Shown here one piece after another: positions 19,563 through 28,509 of a stretch of DNA of 64,000 bases; the first letter of the stretch is position 1, and every line of letters begins with the position of its first letter. Under the pieces are notes generated by a model, which was not told where the DNA came from, did not search any database, and worked only from the letters and a program-made list of their open reading frames with translations. A program made the position numbers and the translations under genes. Source of the DNA: Arthrobacter sp. 131MFCol6.1 (GTDB lineage Bacteria; Actinomycetota; Actinomycetes; Actinomycetales; Micrococcaceae); contig NZ_KB895542.1 of assembly GCF_000374925.1 (NCBI RefSeq), forward strand, positions 241,456 through 305,455, in the 5' to 3' direction.

Positions 19563-20492
19563 ATGTCGACATACATCCTCAAGCGTTTCCTACAACTGAT
19601 TCCCGTCTTCCTGGGCGCAACACTGCTGGTCTATTTCCTGGTCTTCAGCCTGCCCGGTGACCCCATCGTGGCCCTGTTCGGCGACAAGCCGGTGAACGAG
19701 GCGGTGGCAGCCAAGCTGCGCATGCAGTACCACCTGGACCAGCCGTTCTGGATGCAATACCTGCTCTACCTCAAGAGCATCTTCACGTTTGACCTGGGCC
19801 AGGACTTCTCCGGACGCCCCATCGCCGCCGTGCTCGGCGAGGTCTTCCCCGTCACGGCGCGGCTGGCCATCATGGCACTGATCTTCGAGGCCTTTTTCGG
19901 CATCGTTTTCGGCCTCATCGCCGGCCTGCGCAAGGGCAAGCTCTTCGACGCCACCGTCCTGGTCGCGTCCCTGGTCGTGATCGGCATCCCGATCTTCGTC
20001 CTCGGCTTCCTGCTGCAGTTCACCATCGGAGTCCAGCTCGGCTGGGCCAAGCCGACCGTCAGCTCCGCCGCGACCATCCCGGACCTCATCCTGCCGGCGA
20101 TCGTGCTGGGACTGGGATCGTTCGCCTATGTCCTGCGCCTGACCCGCACGTCCGTCATCGAAAACATGAACGCCGACTACGTGCGCACTGCCACCGCCAA
20201 GGGCCTCTCCCGGTTCCAGGTGGTCCGCGTCCACATCCTGCGCAACTCCCTGATTCCCGTCATTACGTTCCTGGGCGCCGACCTCGGCGCCTTGATGGGC
20301 GGGGCAATCGTCACGGAAGGCATCTTCAACGTCCCGGGCGTAGGCAACCGGCTCTACCGGGCCGTGCTGTCCGGGGAAGGGCCCACGGTGGTCTCGATCG
20401 TCACCGTCCTGGTGCTGATCTACTGCCTCTCCAACCTGCTCGTTGACCTGCTTTACGGCTGGCTTGACCCGAGGATCCGTTATGACTCCTGA
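19563..20492 (+). CDS. Peptide ABC importer permease, DppB type (system 2)
   Basis: Membrane subunit of 309 residues, the normal DppB length. It starts with the typical TYILKRFLQLIPVFLGAT helix, contains SLPGDPI in the first external loop, and has the EAA loop YVRTATAKGLSRFQVVRVHI. About six membrane segments are visible. ATG 19563 is taken as the start since the helix begins immediately and GAGGG lies eleven bases upstream; the open frame continues to 19461 without family resemblance. It overlaps the next gene by 11 bases. Confidence 0.92.
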   Translation: MSTYILKRFLQLIPVFLGATLLVYFLVFSLPGDPIVALFGDKPVNEAVAAKLRMQYHLDQPFWMQYLLYLKSIFTFDLGQDFSGRPIAAVLGEVFPVTARLAIMALIFEAFFGIVFGLIAGLRKGKLFDATVLVASLVVIGIPIFVLGFLLQFTIGVQLGWAKPTVSSAATIPDLILPAIVLGLGSFAYVLRLTRTSVIENMNADYVRTATAKGLSRFQVVRVHILRNSLIPVITFLGADLGALMGGAIVTEGIFNVPGVGNRLYRAVLSGEGPTVVSIVTVLVLIYCLSNLLVDLLYGWLDPRIRYDS

Positions 20493-21477
20493 TAACACCA
20501 CCACCGCACGGCACTCCGATTCCCGCCGCCCGGCCCGCCGGACCGAGCACTTCGTGGCCGATGTCTCCGAGACCCCGCTCCAGGTAACGGACCGGGTCAA
20601 GGACGAAGCCGCACCGCTGAGCCTGTGGGGCGAGGCCTGGAAGAACCTGCGCAAGCAGCCGCTCTTCCTGATCTCCGCGTTCCTGATCCTGGTGGTCGTC
20701 GCGGTCTCCGTCTTCCCGGGATTCTTCTCGCAGATCGACCCGACCTCGGAGGCCTGCCAGCTGGCCAACTCCGACGCAGGCCCCGCCGCGGGCCACCCGC
20801 TGGGCTTCACCCAGCAGGGCTGCGACGTCTACGCCCGTGTCATCTTCGGCACGCGGTCCTCGGTGACGGTGGGCCTCTTCACCACCATCGGAGTGCTGCT
20901 GATCGGCGGCATCCTCGGGGCCGTGGCCGGCTATTACGGCGGCTGGATCGACTCTGTCCTGGCCCGCATCAATGACATCTTCTTCGCCCTGCCCCTGATC
21001 CTGGGCGCGATCGTGATGATGCAGCTGCCGATGTTCCGGACGAACAAGACCGTGTGGACCCTGGTGCTCATCCTGGTCATCTTCGGCTGGCCGCAGATTG
21101 CCCGCATCACCCGCGGCGCCGTCATCGAGGTCCGGAACGCCGACTTCGTCACGGCCGCCCGGTCGCTGGGCGTCTCGAAGTTCGGCGCCCTCATGCGCCA
21201 CGTGATGCCGAACTCGCTGGCCCCGATCATCGTCGTGGCCACCATCTCCCTGGGCACGTTCATCGTGGCCGAATCCACGCTGTCCTTCCTGGGCATCGGG
21301 CTGCCGCCCAGCGTCATGTCCTGGGGCAACGACATCCAGGCGGCGCAGGCCTCGCTCCGGTCCAACCCGATGCCGCTGCTCTACCCGGCCATCGCGCTGT
21401 CCATCACCGTCCTGAGCTTCATCATGCTGGGCGACGCCCTGCGTGATGCGCTCGATCCCAAAGCCCGCAAGCGATGA
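20482..21477 (+). CDS. Peptide ABC importer permease, DppC type (system 2)
   Basis: Membrane subunit of 331 residues with a polar N-terminal tail of about 50 residues, six membrane segments and the EAA loop FVTAARSLGVSKFGALMRHV. The motif HPLGFTQQGCDVYARVIFGTR matches the DppC HPLGTDxxGRD region, although the aspartate-glycine pair is replaced and a cysteine is present. The gene overlaps its neighbours on both sides, by 11 bases upstream, and its TGA abuts the next gene, which indicates translational coupling. Confidence 0.92.
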   Translation: MTPDNTTTARHSDSRRPARRTEHFVADVSETPLQVTDRVKDEAAPLSLWGEAWKNLRKQPLFLISAFLILVVVAVSVFPGFFSQIDPTSEACQLANSDAGPAAGHPLGFTQQGCDVYARVIFGTRSSVTVGLFTTIGVLLIGGILGAVAGYYGGWIDSVLARINDIFFALPLILGAIVMMQLPMFRTNKTVWTLVLILVIFGWPQIARITRGAVIEVRNADFVTAARSLGVSKFGALMRHVMPNSLAPIIVVATISLGTFIVAESTLSFLGIGLPPSVMSWGNDIQAAQASLRSNPMPLLYPAIALSITVLSFIMLGDALRDALDPKARKR

Positions 21478-21488
21478 AAGGGGACACC

Positions 21489-23210
21489 ATGAGCGCCTCT
21501 GTTGACTTCCAGGAAGCTGGGTACGCCACTGAGCGCCCGCTGCTTGAAATCAAGGACCTGGCCATCGGGTTCACCACCAGCAACGGCGAGGTCAACGCCG
21601 TCCGCAACGCCCGCCTCACCGTCATGCCGGGCGAAACCGTCGCGATCGTGGGCGAGTCGGGTTCCGGCAAGTCCACCACCGCGCTGGCTGCCATCGGCCT
21701 GCTCCCGGGCAACGGGCGCGTCACGACAGGCCAGATCCTGTTCGACGGCGAGGACATCTCCAACGCCAGCGAAAAGCGGATGATCGAACTCCGCGGCAAC
21801 AGCATCGGCATGGTCCCGCAGGACCCGATGTCCAACCTCAACCCCGTGTGGAAGATCGGTGACCAGGTCCGCGAAACGCTGAAGGCCAACGGACTGCCGA
21901 GCGGCCCCGACGACGTCGCCAAGGTCCTGTCCCAGGCCGGGCTGCCCGACGCCGGCAGCCGCGCCAAGCAGTACCCCCACGAGTTCTCCGGCGGCATGCG
22001 CCAGCGCGCGCTGATCGCGATCGGGCTCGCCTGCCAGCCGCGCCTGCTCATCGCGGACGAGCCGACGTCGGCGCTCGATGTGACCGTGCAGCGCCAGATC
22101 CTTGATCACCTGGACAAGATGACCACGGAACTGGGCACCGCGGTGCTGCTGATCACGCACGACCTCGGCCTCGCCGCCGAGCGTGCCGACCAGGTGGTGG
22201 TCATGTACCGCGGCCAGGTTGTCGAATCCGGGCCCTCGCTGGAGCTGCTGCAGAACCCGCAGCACCCGTACACCCAGCGGCTGGTCGCCTCGGCACCGTC
22301 GCTGGCGTCCCGGCGCATCCAGGCCGCCAAGGAACTCGGCGTGGAAACCGACGACATGCTCGCCCCGAGCGAGACCGGCGTGGTTGAGCCGGCCAAGTCC
22401 GACGACGTCCTGCAGATCCAGAACCTCAGGAAGGTCTTCAAGCTGCGTTCGGGCCTGGGCAAGTCCACGGACTTCACCGCCGTCGACGACATCTCCTTCC
22501 ACGTCAAGCGGGGAACCACGACGGCGATCGTGGGGGAGTCGGGATCCGGCAAGTCCACAGTGGCGCAGATGGTCCTGAACCTCCTGACGCCGACCTCCGG
22601 CAAGATCATCTTCGACGGCGTGGACACCTCCACGCTGAACAGCAAAGAGCTCTTCGCCTTCAGGCGCCGGGTGCAGCCGATCTTCCAGGACCCGTACGGT
22701 TCCCTGGACCCGATGTACAACATCTTCCGGACCATCGAGGAACCGCTGCGGACCCACAGGATCGGGGACAAGGCCAGCCGCGAGAAGAAGGTCCGGGAAC
22801 TGCTGGACCAGGTGGCACTGCCGCAGTCCACCATGCAGCGGTACCCCAACGAACTCTCCGGCGGCCAGCGCCAGCGAGTCGCGATCGCCCGCGCCCTGGC
22901 CCTGGACCCCGAAGTGATCATCTGCGACGAGGCTGTCTCGGCACTGGATGTCCTGGTGCAGGCGCAGGTGCTGAACCTGCTCGCCGAACTGCAGTCCCGG
23001 CTCGGCCTGACCTACCTGTTCATCACCCACGACCTCGCGGTGGTCCGGCAGATCGCCGACCGCGTGTGCGTCATGGAGAAGGGCAAGCTGGTGGAAACGG
23101 GCTCAACGGACGACGTCTTCGAGTCGCCGCAGCAGGACTACACCCGGGCGCTGCTCAACGCCATCCCCGGCGCCGGCCTCATGCTGCCGCCGGAAATGGA
23201 CGTGGCCTGA
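21489..23210 (+). CDS. Peptide ABC importer ATPase, fused DppD-DppF (system 2)
   Basis: Two ABC ATPase domains in one chain, 573 residues from ATG 21489. Both have GESGSGKST as Walker A; signatures are FSGGMRQR in the first and LSGGQRQR in the second; Walker B segments are [12 protein letters not shown] and VIICDEAVSALD, where the usual DEPTS is changed to DEAVS. An in-frame ATG at 21474 overlaps the upstream stop, but 21489 follows AAAGGGG at a good distance and is preferred. It is the last gene of the operon and is followed by a strong hairpin. Confidence 0.92.
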   Translation: MSASVDFQEAGYATERPLLEIKDLAIGFTTSNGEVNAVRNARLTVMPGETVAIVGESGSGKSTTALAAIGLLPGNGRVTTGQILFDGEDISNASEKRMIELRGNSIGMVPQDPMSNLNPVWKIGDQVRETLKANGLPSGPDDVAKVLSQAGLPDAGSRAKQYPHEFSGGMRQRALIAIGLACQPRLLIADEPTSALDVTVQRQILDHLDKMTTELGTAVLLITHDLGLAAERADQVVVMYRGQVVESGPSLELLQNPQHPYTQRLVASAPSLASRRIQAAKELGVETDDMLAPSETGVVEPAKSDDVLQIQNLRKVFKLRSGLGKSTDFTAVDDISFHVKRGTTTAIVGESGSGKSTVAQMVLNLLTPTSGKIIFDGVDTSTLNSKELFAFRRRVQPIFQDPYGSLDPMYNIFRTIEEPLRTHRIGDKASREKKVRELLDQVALPQSTMQRYPNELSGGQRQRVAIARALALDPEVIICDEAVSALDVLVQAQVLNLLAELQSRLGLTYLFITHDLAVVRQIADRVCVMEKGKLVETGSTDDVFESPQQDYTRALLNAIPGAGLMLPPEMDVA

Positions 23211-23270
23211 GCGGCTGCCTTCCGTAGGGCTTGAACGAGCCCGCCGCCAGCACCTCGCAGCAGCTGGCAG

Positions 23271-23320
23271 CACAGGAGCCGGTGTCCTCCCCCTTGGGGG
23301 CGGACACCGGCTCCTTTGCT
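23271..23320. terminator. Terminator after second peptide importer
   Basis: GGAGCCGGTGTCC (23275-23287) pairs with GGACACCGGCTCC (23302-23314), followed by TTT. A flanking pair CAGCACA/TGTGCTG lengthens the base. It lies between convergent genes and could act for both strands. Confidence 0.85.
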
Positions 23321-23345
23321 GTGCTGTGGTCCGTCCGGAACTAGG

Positions 23346-23434
23346 GGCCGGTCCTGCGTAGTGGCCCGGCCTGCGTTAGTGGCCGGTCCTGCGCTAGTGG
23401 GCCAACCCGGCGCCAGCGGCCCGTCCTGCGTAGT
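23346..23434. repeat. 17-18 bp imperfect repeats at the SGNH gene end
   Basis: Four copies of a GGCCGGTCCTGCGTAGT-like unit start near 23346, 23363, 23381 and 23418. The last copy codes for part of the SGNH C terminus (HYAGRAAG); the others lie beyond or across its stop at 23394. The pattern suggests slippage at the 3 prime end of the gene. Confidence 0.65.
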
Positions 23435-24392
23435 GGGACAAGCCGGCGAGCATGCCCGGGTCAGCGTAGTCAAACCCCATGGACTGCAGCCGCTGGCCGA
23501 AAACGGCGCCCAGGGCCGCGTGGCCCTGCCGGTTCAGGTGGACACGGTCCGCCATCGAGCCCGTCAGGTTGTACCGGGTGAGCCAGTCGCCCGCGCTGAC
23601 GAACGGCAGCCCGTGGCGGTCCGCCACCCGCCCCAGAAGCGCGTCCACCTCGCTCCGGCGTCCTCCGCCGTAGTGGGCGCCGCGCCCGAGTGTGCCCACC
23701 ATGAGTATCCGGGCCGCGGGGTAACGCTGCTGGATGCTCGCGATCAGCCGTTCCGCGTTGGCGACGATCTGCGCGTCGGAGGCGCCCCGTGCGGCATCGT
23801 TCCCGCCGCCTTCGATCACCACGAGGGGAGGAGCGCCGTAGGGGAGCTTCCAGTCGCCGCGCTGAAGCGCGTCAATGTAGTTGCCGGTCTTGCCGTTGGA
23901 CGCCACGAAACCGGTGCCGCCCCGGCCACAGAAGAAGACTTTGTACCCAGCCGCGGCCAGACCCTGCCTGGGCCAGCCATAGGCCGGTTCCGACTGTGAG
24001 TCGCCAATCAGCACAGCGATGTTGCTGGTGTCCTTGACGATGATCTCGTTGCGGCCGTTGTCAGGATTGCGGTAGGTCGAGCCGCTCGGCAGGGCAGCGG
24101 GGTCGATGGTGGACCCGATGCGTGTCTTCGCCACGGATCCGGCCGCGACCGGCCCTCCCGCGCCGATCGCCGCTCCGGACCCGCTGCCGGTCAGTGGCGC
24201 GCCCGACGATCCCCCCTCTGATGATCCCGCGCCGGAAGAGCCGACTTCGGAAGAGCCGAGTTCGGAAGAGCCGAGTTCGGAAGAGCCCGAGTCGGGCGCA
24301 GGTGAATAAGAGGCCTGCCCGCAGCCGCCAAGAACCACGCCGGTGGCGATCATCATTGCGACGAAGCGGGACAGGGCCGAGGCGTTTCGCAT
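23394..24392 (-). CDS. SGNH/GDSL-hydrolase lipoprotein
   Basis: Secreted, lipid-anchored hydrolase of 332 residues. A signal peptide ends in lipobox LGGC (Cys24), followed by about 45 residues of serine-rich linker built on a repeated five-residue unit (SSELG and variants), encoded by a 15-bp tandem repeat near 24238-24300. The SGNH catalytic blocks are present: IGDSQS with nucleophile Ser132, a block II glycine in GRGGTGF, EGGGNDA as block III, and DRVHLN with the Asp-His pair near the C terminus. The closest functional class would be an acyl-ester or carbohydrate-ester hydrolase acting outside the membrane; the substrate is unknown. Confidence 0.85.
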   Translation of the reverse strand: MRNASALSRFVAMMIATGVVLGGCGQASYSPAPDSGSSELGSSELGSSEVGSSGAGSSEGGSSGAPLTGSGSGAAIGAGGPVAAGSVAKTRIGSTIDPAALPSGSTYRNPDNGRNEIIVKDTSNIAVLIGDSQSEPAYGWPRQGLAAAGYKVFFCGRGGTGFVASNGKTGNYIDALQRGDWKLPYGAPPLVVIEGGGNDAARGASDAQIVANAERLIASIQQRYPAARILMVGTLGRGAHYGGGRRSEVDALLGRVADRHGLPFVSAGDWLTRYNLTGSMADRVHLNRQGHAALGAVFGQRLQSMGFDYADPGMLAGLSHYAGRAAGAGLAH

Positions 24393-24566
24393 GAATGTCT
24401 CCGGGCTTGCTTGCTGCTATCAGAGCAATGATGGTGCATGGGCCCCGGAAAATCCAGTGACTTTACTCACACGTAATAGACCACTTCCGTGCGCCCGTCA
24501 CGCTCTGGCGACGGCCCGGCCGCCGGTCGCCGATCCGCATTTTAGGCCAATAAATGACCTAGCGTT

Positions 24567-24572
24567 TAGAAT
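24567..24572 (+). promoter_or_regulatory. Candidate -10 box of typA
   Basis: TAGAAT lies about 100 bases before typA. It is the only good TANNNT box in the gap, but no -35 is convincing. Confidence 0.35.
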
Positions 24573-24674
24573 GGTAGTAGGTGCCCTGTGCCAAAGGGAC
24601 TTATCTGTCGTGCGTTCCGGTTGGAAATGTCGCGATACCACAGCTGACTTCACCACTGAATCGAGCAATAACGC

Positions 24675-26603
24675 ATGTCTGAAACCACCACCAACACCGC
24701 GGTAGCCACTGCATCGCGCAGTGACCTGCGCAACGTCGCGATCGTGGCCCACGTTGACCACGGCAAGACCACGCTGGTCGACGCCATGCTCAAGCAGACC
24801 AACTCCTTTGCCGAGCACAACCACCTCGAAGACCGCGTCATGGACTCCGGTGACCTGGAACGCGAAAAGGGCATCACCATCCTGGCCAAGAACACCACGG
24901 TGGCCTACAACGGACCGTCCTCCAACGGCGAAACCATCACCATCAACGTCATCGACACCCCCGGCCACGCCGACTTCGGTGGCGAGGTCGAGCGCGGCCT
25001 GTCCATGGTCGACGGCGTCGTCCTCCTCGTCGATGCCTCTGAGGGCCCGCTGCCCCAGACCCGGTTTGTGCTGCGCAAGGCCCTCGCCGCGCACCTGCCG
25101 GTGATCCTCCTGGTCAACAAGACCGACCGCCCCGACGCGCGGATCGAAGAAGTTGTCCACGAGTCCATGGACCTGCTCCTGGGCCTGGCCTCCGACCTCG
25201 CCGACGAAGTTCCGGACCTCGACCTGGACAAGATCCTGAACGTTCCGGTTGTTTACGCCGCCGCCAAGGTCGGCCGCGCCTCCCTCGAGCAGCCCGCCGA
25301 CGGCAGCGCCCCCGAAAACGAGGACCTCGAGCCGCTTTTCCAGGCCATCATCGAGCACATCCCGGCCCCGACCTACAACCCGAACGGTGTCCTGCAGGCG
25401 CACGTCACCAACCTGGACGCCTCCCCGTTCCTGGGCCGCCTGGCGCTGCTGCGCATCTACAACGGCACCCTGCGCAAGGGCCAGACCGTCGCTTGGGCAC
25501 GTGCCAACGGTGAGCTGAAGAACGTCAAGATCACCGAACTGCTGGCCACCAAGGCACTCGACCGTGTTCCCGCGGAATCCGCCGGCCCCGGCGAAATCGT
25601 TGCTGTTGCCGGCATCGAGGAAATCACCATCGGCGAGACCCTGACCGACGCCGAGAACCCGCAGCCGCTGCCGCTGATCACTGTCGACGACCCGGCCATC
25701 TCCATGACCATCGGTATCAACACCTCGCCGCTGGCCGGCAAGGTCAAGGGCGCCAAGGTCACGGCCCGCCAGGTCAAGGACCGCCTCGACAAGGAACTGA
25801 TCGGTAACGTCTCCATCAAGGTTCTCCCCACCGAGCGTCCCGACGCCTGGGAAGTCCAGGGCCGTGGCGAGCTTGCACTGGCCATCCTGGTCGAGCAGAT
25901 GCGCCGCGAAGGCTTTGAACTGACCGTCGGCAAGCCGCAGGTGGTCACCAAGACCATCGACGGCAAGGTCCACGAGCCGATGGAACACATGACCATCGAC
26001 GTACCCGAAGAATACCTCGGCGCCGTCACCCAGCTGATGGCAGCCCGCAAGGGCCGCATGACCAACATGGCCAACCACGGCACCGGCTGGTGCCGCATGG
26101 AGTTCATCGTTCCGGCCCGTGGCCTCATCGGGTTCCGCACCAAGTTCCTCACGGACACCCGCGGCGCCGGCATCGCCGCCTCCATCTCCGAAGGCTACGA
26201 GCCGTGGGCCGGCCCCATCGAGTACCGCACCAACGGTTCGATGATCGCCGACCGCGCCGGTGTTGTGACCCCGTTCGCCATGATCAACCTGCAGGAACGT
26301 GGCTCCTTCTTCGTCAAGCCCACTTCCGAGGTGTACGAGGGCATGATCGTGGGCGAGAACTCCCGCGCCGACGACATGGACGTGAACATCACGAAGGAAA
26401 AGAAGCTCACCAACATGCGTGCAGCTTCCTCGGACACCTTCGAGAACCTGACGCCGCCGCGCGACCTGACCCTCGAAGAGTCCCTCGAATTCGCCCGCGA
26501 AGACGAGTGCGTTGAGGTTACCCCGGATTCAATCCGCATCCGCAAGGTCATCCTGGACACCAACGAGCGTGCCAAGGCCAACCGCGCCCGCGCCAAGGTC
26601 TGA
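24675..26603 (+). CDS. typA: Translational GTPase TypA/BipA
   Basis: Ribosome-associated GTPase of the EF-G family, involved in ribosome assembly and stress adaptation. The 642-residue protein has all GTPase motifs: AHVDHGKTT near 23-31, the EKGITI switch I, DTPGHADFGGEV and NKTDRPDAR. Domains II and III and the BipA-specific C-terminal domain follow, with GRGELALAILVEQMRREGFE and the conserved NMANHGTGWCRMEF. The length is slightly above the usual 605-640. ATG 24675 has no strong ribosome site. In M. tuberculosis the orthologue is Rv1165, upstream of the fdxC region, as here. Confidence 0.96.
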   Translation: MSETTTNTAVATASRSDLRNVAIVAHVDHGKTTLVDAMLKQTNSFAEHNHLEDRVMDSGDLEREKGITILAKNTTVAYNGPSSNGETITINVIDTPGHADFGGEVERGLSMVDGVVLLVDASEGPLPQTRFVLRKALAAHLPVILLVNKTDRPDARIEEVVHESMDLLLGLASDLADEVPDLDLDKILNVPVVYAAAKVGRASLEQPADGSAPENEDLEPLFQAIIEHIPAPTYNPNGVLQAHVTNLDASPFLGRLALLRIYNGTLRKGQTVAWARANGELKNVKITELLATKALDRVPAESAGPGEIVAVAGIEEITIGETLTDAENPQPLPLITVDDPAISMTIGINTSPLAGKVKGAKVTARQVKDRLDKELIGNVSIKVLPTERPDAWEVQGRGELALAILVEQMRREGFELTVGKPQVVTKTIDGKVHEPMEHMTIDVPEEYLGAVTQLMAARKGRMTNMANHGTGWCRMEFIVPARGLIGFRTKFLTDTRGAGIAASISEGYEPWAGPIEYRTNGSMIADRAGVVTPFAMINLQERGSFFVKPTSEVYEGMIVGENSRADDMDVNITKEKKLTNMRAASSDTFENLTPPRDLTLEESLEFAREDECVEVTPDSIRIRKVILDTNERAKANRARAKV

Positions 26604-26630
26604 TCCCGGTCTCCGGGCTTCAGCCACAAC

Positions 26631-27017
26631 GTGACTAAGAGAGCTGCCGGCACGGCAGGCGGCATTGCCGCCGCCGTGCCGGCAGCTCTTTTTGTTGCCC
26701 TGGCCGGCACCGCCCTGCACCGCCACGACCTGGTCCTGGGCGGCGTGGAGCTCCCGTGGGGCGCCGTCGCGGCCCTCGTGCTGCTGGGCTCGGTCCAGTT
26801 GTGGCTGGGGGCGGCGTTCCGTTCAGTCGTCCCGACGGCGGCCTGCGGGGTTCTCTGCTACGCGCTGACCGGCTGGTGGTCCACCCTGGAAGCGGGCAAG
26901 CGCCTGGTCATCGGCGACGCCGCAGGCAATATCTGGGTCTTCGGCATCGCAGGCATCACCGTGGCCATGCTCGCCTGGTGCCGGCGCTACAGGAGGCCGA
27001 CCGGCCAGGACCGGTGA
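26631..27017 (+). CDS. Small four-helix membrane protein (DUF6113-like)
   Basis: Protein of 128 residues from GTG 26631 with four predicted membrane segments (about 10-27, 40-58, 65-82 and 100-117). It resembles the DUF6113 family of actinobacteria, whose role is unknown; this assignment is from memory. Such genes are often found between the typA and ferredoxin genes, matching the position here. The last codons lie inside the first copy of a 20-bp tandem repeat that starts at 27003, so the C terminus (TGQDR) is repeat-encoded. Ribosome site is weak. Confidence 0.6.
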   Translation: MTKRAAGTAGGIAAAVPAALFVALAGTALHRHDLVLGGVELPWGAVAALVLLGSVQLWLGAAFRSVVPTAACGVLCYALTGWWSTLEAGKRLVIGDAAGNIWVFGIAGITVAMLAWCRRYRRPTGQDR

Positions 27018-27072
27018 TGACTGGCCAGGACGGGTGATGACTGGCGAGGACCGGCCAGGACGGGTGATGACT
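27003..27072. repeat. 20-bp tandem repeat
   Basis: GGCCAGGACGGGTGATGACT occurs at 27003-27022 (one mismatch), 27023-27042 and 27053-27072, with a 10-base partial unit between the last two. The first copy contains the stop of the DUF6113-like gene. Confidence 0.85.
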
Positions 27073-27110
27073 GGCTTAGGACCGGGCCCCATTGCCCCAG
27101 CTCCCCACGC

Positions 27111-27314
27111 GGGACATGCCCATTTTTCGTTGGCTCGAGTGGGCACAACGGCATCATGTCCGGCGCAGGGCTCGTCCGCGGGACATGTCCAGTCCTCATG
27201 TTTGGGCCAGTCCAGCTCACCCATCCCGTCCGGGGACATGCCCATTTTTCGTTGGCTCGAGTGGGCACAATGGCATTATGTCCGGCCTTGGATTGCCGCG
27301 AGGGACATGTCCAG
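27111..27314. repeat. Two 82-bp direct repeats with CATG palindromes (left array)
   Basis: Units at 27111-27192 and 27233-27314 are 122 bases apart. The first 38 bases are identical, then two substitutions, a divergent 16-base stretch, and an identical end. Each unit opens with GGGACATGCCC, holds an ATGTCCGG site, and closes with the exact palindrome GGACATGTCC (27181-27190 and 27303-27312). Together with the 20-bp repeats this fills most of the 405-base gap 27018-27422; the last 100 bases before the next gene have no repeat and no clear promoter. Confidence 0.9.
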
Positions 27315-27422
27315 CCGCTGGCGGCGGCCGAGTCTTTCGCGATCCTGGCCGGTCGGTGTAGTTTTCCACATAGCGCGGGATGTGACTATCCGGGCGCAGA
27401 GTGCGGCCTCCACCATGGGTGA

Positions 27423-28232
27423 ATGGCCAACATCATCGAGGTCCTGTCGAATTACGACGGCGTCGCCCGCGCCAAATACATCACGGCCGCGGGTGTCTCC
27501 GACTTTCAGCTCAAGTCTGCGATGGCCTCGGGAACCGTGTCCCGGGTGGCCCGCGGCGTCTACGCGTTGCCCGGTGCGGACGCGCAGCTGATTTCCATTC
27601 GCTCGCTTCCAGCGGAGGCCGCGTGCGTCACCGCGGCCCACTTCAGCGGGCTGTGGGTTCTCAACGCCCCGGCCCGGCCGCATGTAGCCCTCACCCACAG
27701 CAGGAGCTACCAGGGCTTCGTCTGCCACCGCGCTTCCGTGCCACCGACTCTCCTAGACACGGTCATCCAAAGCTTGCGTTGCTTACCCGAACCTGACGGG
27801 CTGATCATCGCCGAATCCGCCGTCGTGCTGAAGGGGCTCCCGCTAGGTTCGCTGCGTCAGCGGCTCGATGGCCGGAACGACTCCCGGGAGCGCCGGATCG
27901 TGTCGGCGATTGTCCCGCAGTCGCAGTCGCTCATTGAGTGCCTGGCCAGGTTCCTGCTGCGGCGGGCCGGCTTCCATGTTGAATCGCAGGTCAACGTTCC
28001 GGGGATGGGACACCTGGACCTGATGGTCGATGGCCGCCTCGGCATCGAGACTGACGGGGCCGGATTCCACATGGACAAGGCGAGCTTCGAGGAAGACCGG
28101 CGGCGGTGGAACGTCACCACGCGCAGGGGAATCCCGACACTTGTTGTGACGTACCCGCTGCTGAGGGACCATCCCGAGGATTTCATCACCATGGTCCGGG
28201 AAGCCCTGAACAGGCTGGCTGCCGCCGCCTAG
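27423..28232 (+). CDS. Orphan AbiEi-like/DUF559 protein with nuclease-like C-terminal domain
   Basis: Protein of 269 residues. Residues 1-60 look like the winged-helix N terminus of AbiEi-type antitoxins (DGVARAKYITAAGVS, then VARGVYALPG). The C-terminal 100 residues match the DUF559/Vsr-like PD-(D/E)XK nuclease fold: Glu172 in SLIECLARFLLR, Asp199 in GHLDLMVDG, Glu209 and Asp211 in GIETDG, and the ASFEEDRRRWN helix. No AbiEii-type toxin or other partner is adjacent. The gene sits alone between two arrays of CATG-centred repeats. ATG 27423 has no good ribosome site; a CACCAT box ends six bases upstream. DNA cleavage is inferred from fold only; many such proteins are uncharacterised. Confidence 0.75.
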   Translation: MANIIEVLSNYDGVARAKYITAAGVSDFQLKSAMASGTVSRVARGVYALPGADAQLISIRSLPAEAACVTAAHFSGLWVLNAPARPHVALTHSRSYQGFVCHRASVPPTLLDTVIQSLRCLPEPDGLIIAESAVVLKGLPLGSLRQRLDGRNDSRERRIVSAIVPQSQSLIECLARFLLRRAGFHVESQVNVPGMGHLDLMVDGRLGIETDGAGFHMDKASFEEDRRRWNVTTRRGIPTLVVTYPLLRDHPEDFITMVREALNRLAAAA

Positions 28233-28349
28233 AGTCAGACTCCACCCCGAGCGTCGTGGGCCCTTGCGATGCGCCTCGGCACTGCACCTTGATCCTGCAC
28301 CGCGCCAGGCCTCCTCTGGAATAGTCCGGTGCTGTGTCGATTCGCCACT

Positions 28350-28455
28350 GCACATGTCGCCTGTTCCGTTAGACCACCACTGGACATGTCGCTTGTTCCG
28401 TTAGACCACCACTGGACATGTCCCTTGCTCCGTCGATTCACCAATGGACATGTCC
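28350..28455. repeat. Four-copy 32-bp array of CATG palindromes (right array, part 1)
   Basis: Palindromic sites start at 28350 (GCACATGTCG), 28382 (GGACATGTCG), 28414 and 28446 (both GGACATGTCC), exactly 32 bases apart. The 22-base segments between the first three sites are nearly identical (TGTTCCGTTAGACCACC); the last differs. The equal spacing is not CRISPR-like because the spacers are repeated too. Confidence 0.9.
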
Positions 28456-28509
28456 CACGCTGGCTGGCGGCGATGAGCATGGCGCCGAAATGTCCATCTC
28501 CAGCAGCGA

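Noticed and set aside
17618..19582. A 654-codon open frame antisense to the binding-protein gene
   Set aside because: It is a GC-rich shadow; the sense strand has a lipoprotein signal, ribosome site and family motifs.
27034..27422. Small genes in the left repeat array
   Set aside because: The frames are created by the 20-bp and 82-bp repeats and have no family resemblance.
27423..28232. Half of a complete AbiE toxin-antitoxin pair
   Set aside because: No nucleotidyltransferase (AbiEii) gene is adjacent; the next genes are a DUF6113-like protein and an acetyltransferase-like fragment.
28350..28455. CRISPR array
   Set aside because: Spacing is regular, but the repeats are only 10 bp and the spacers are themselves near copies of each other; no cas genes are present.
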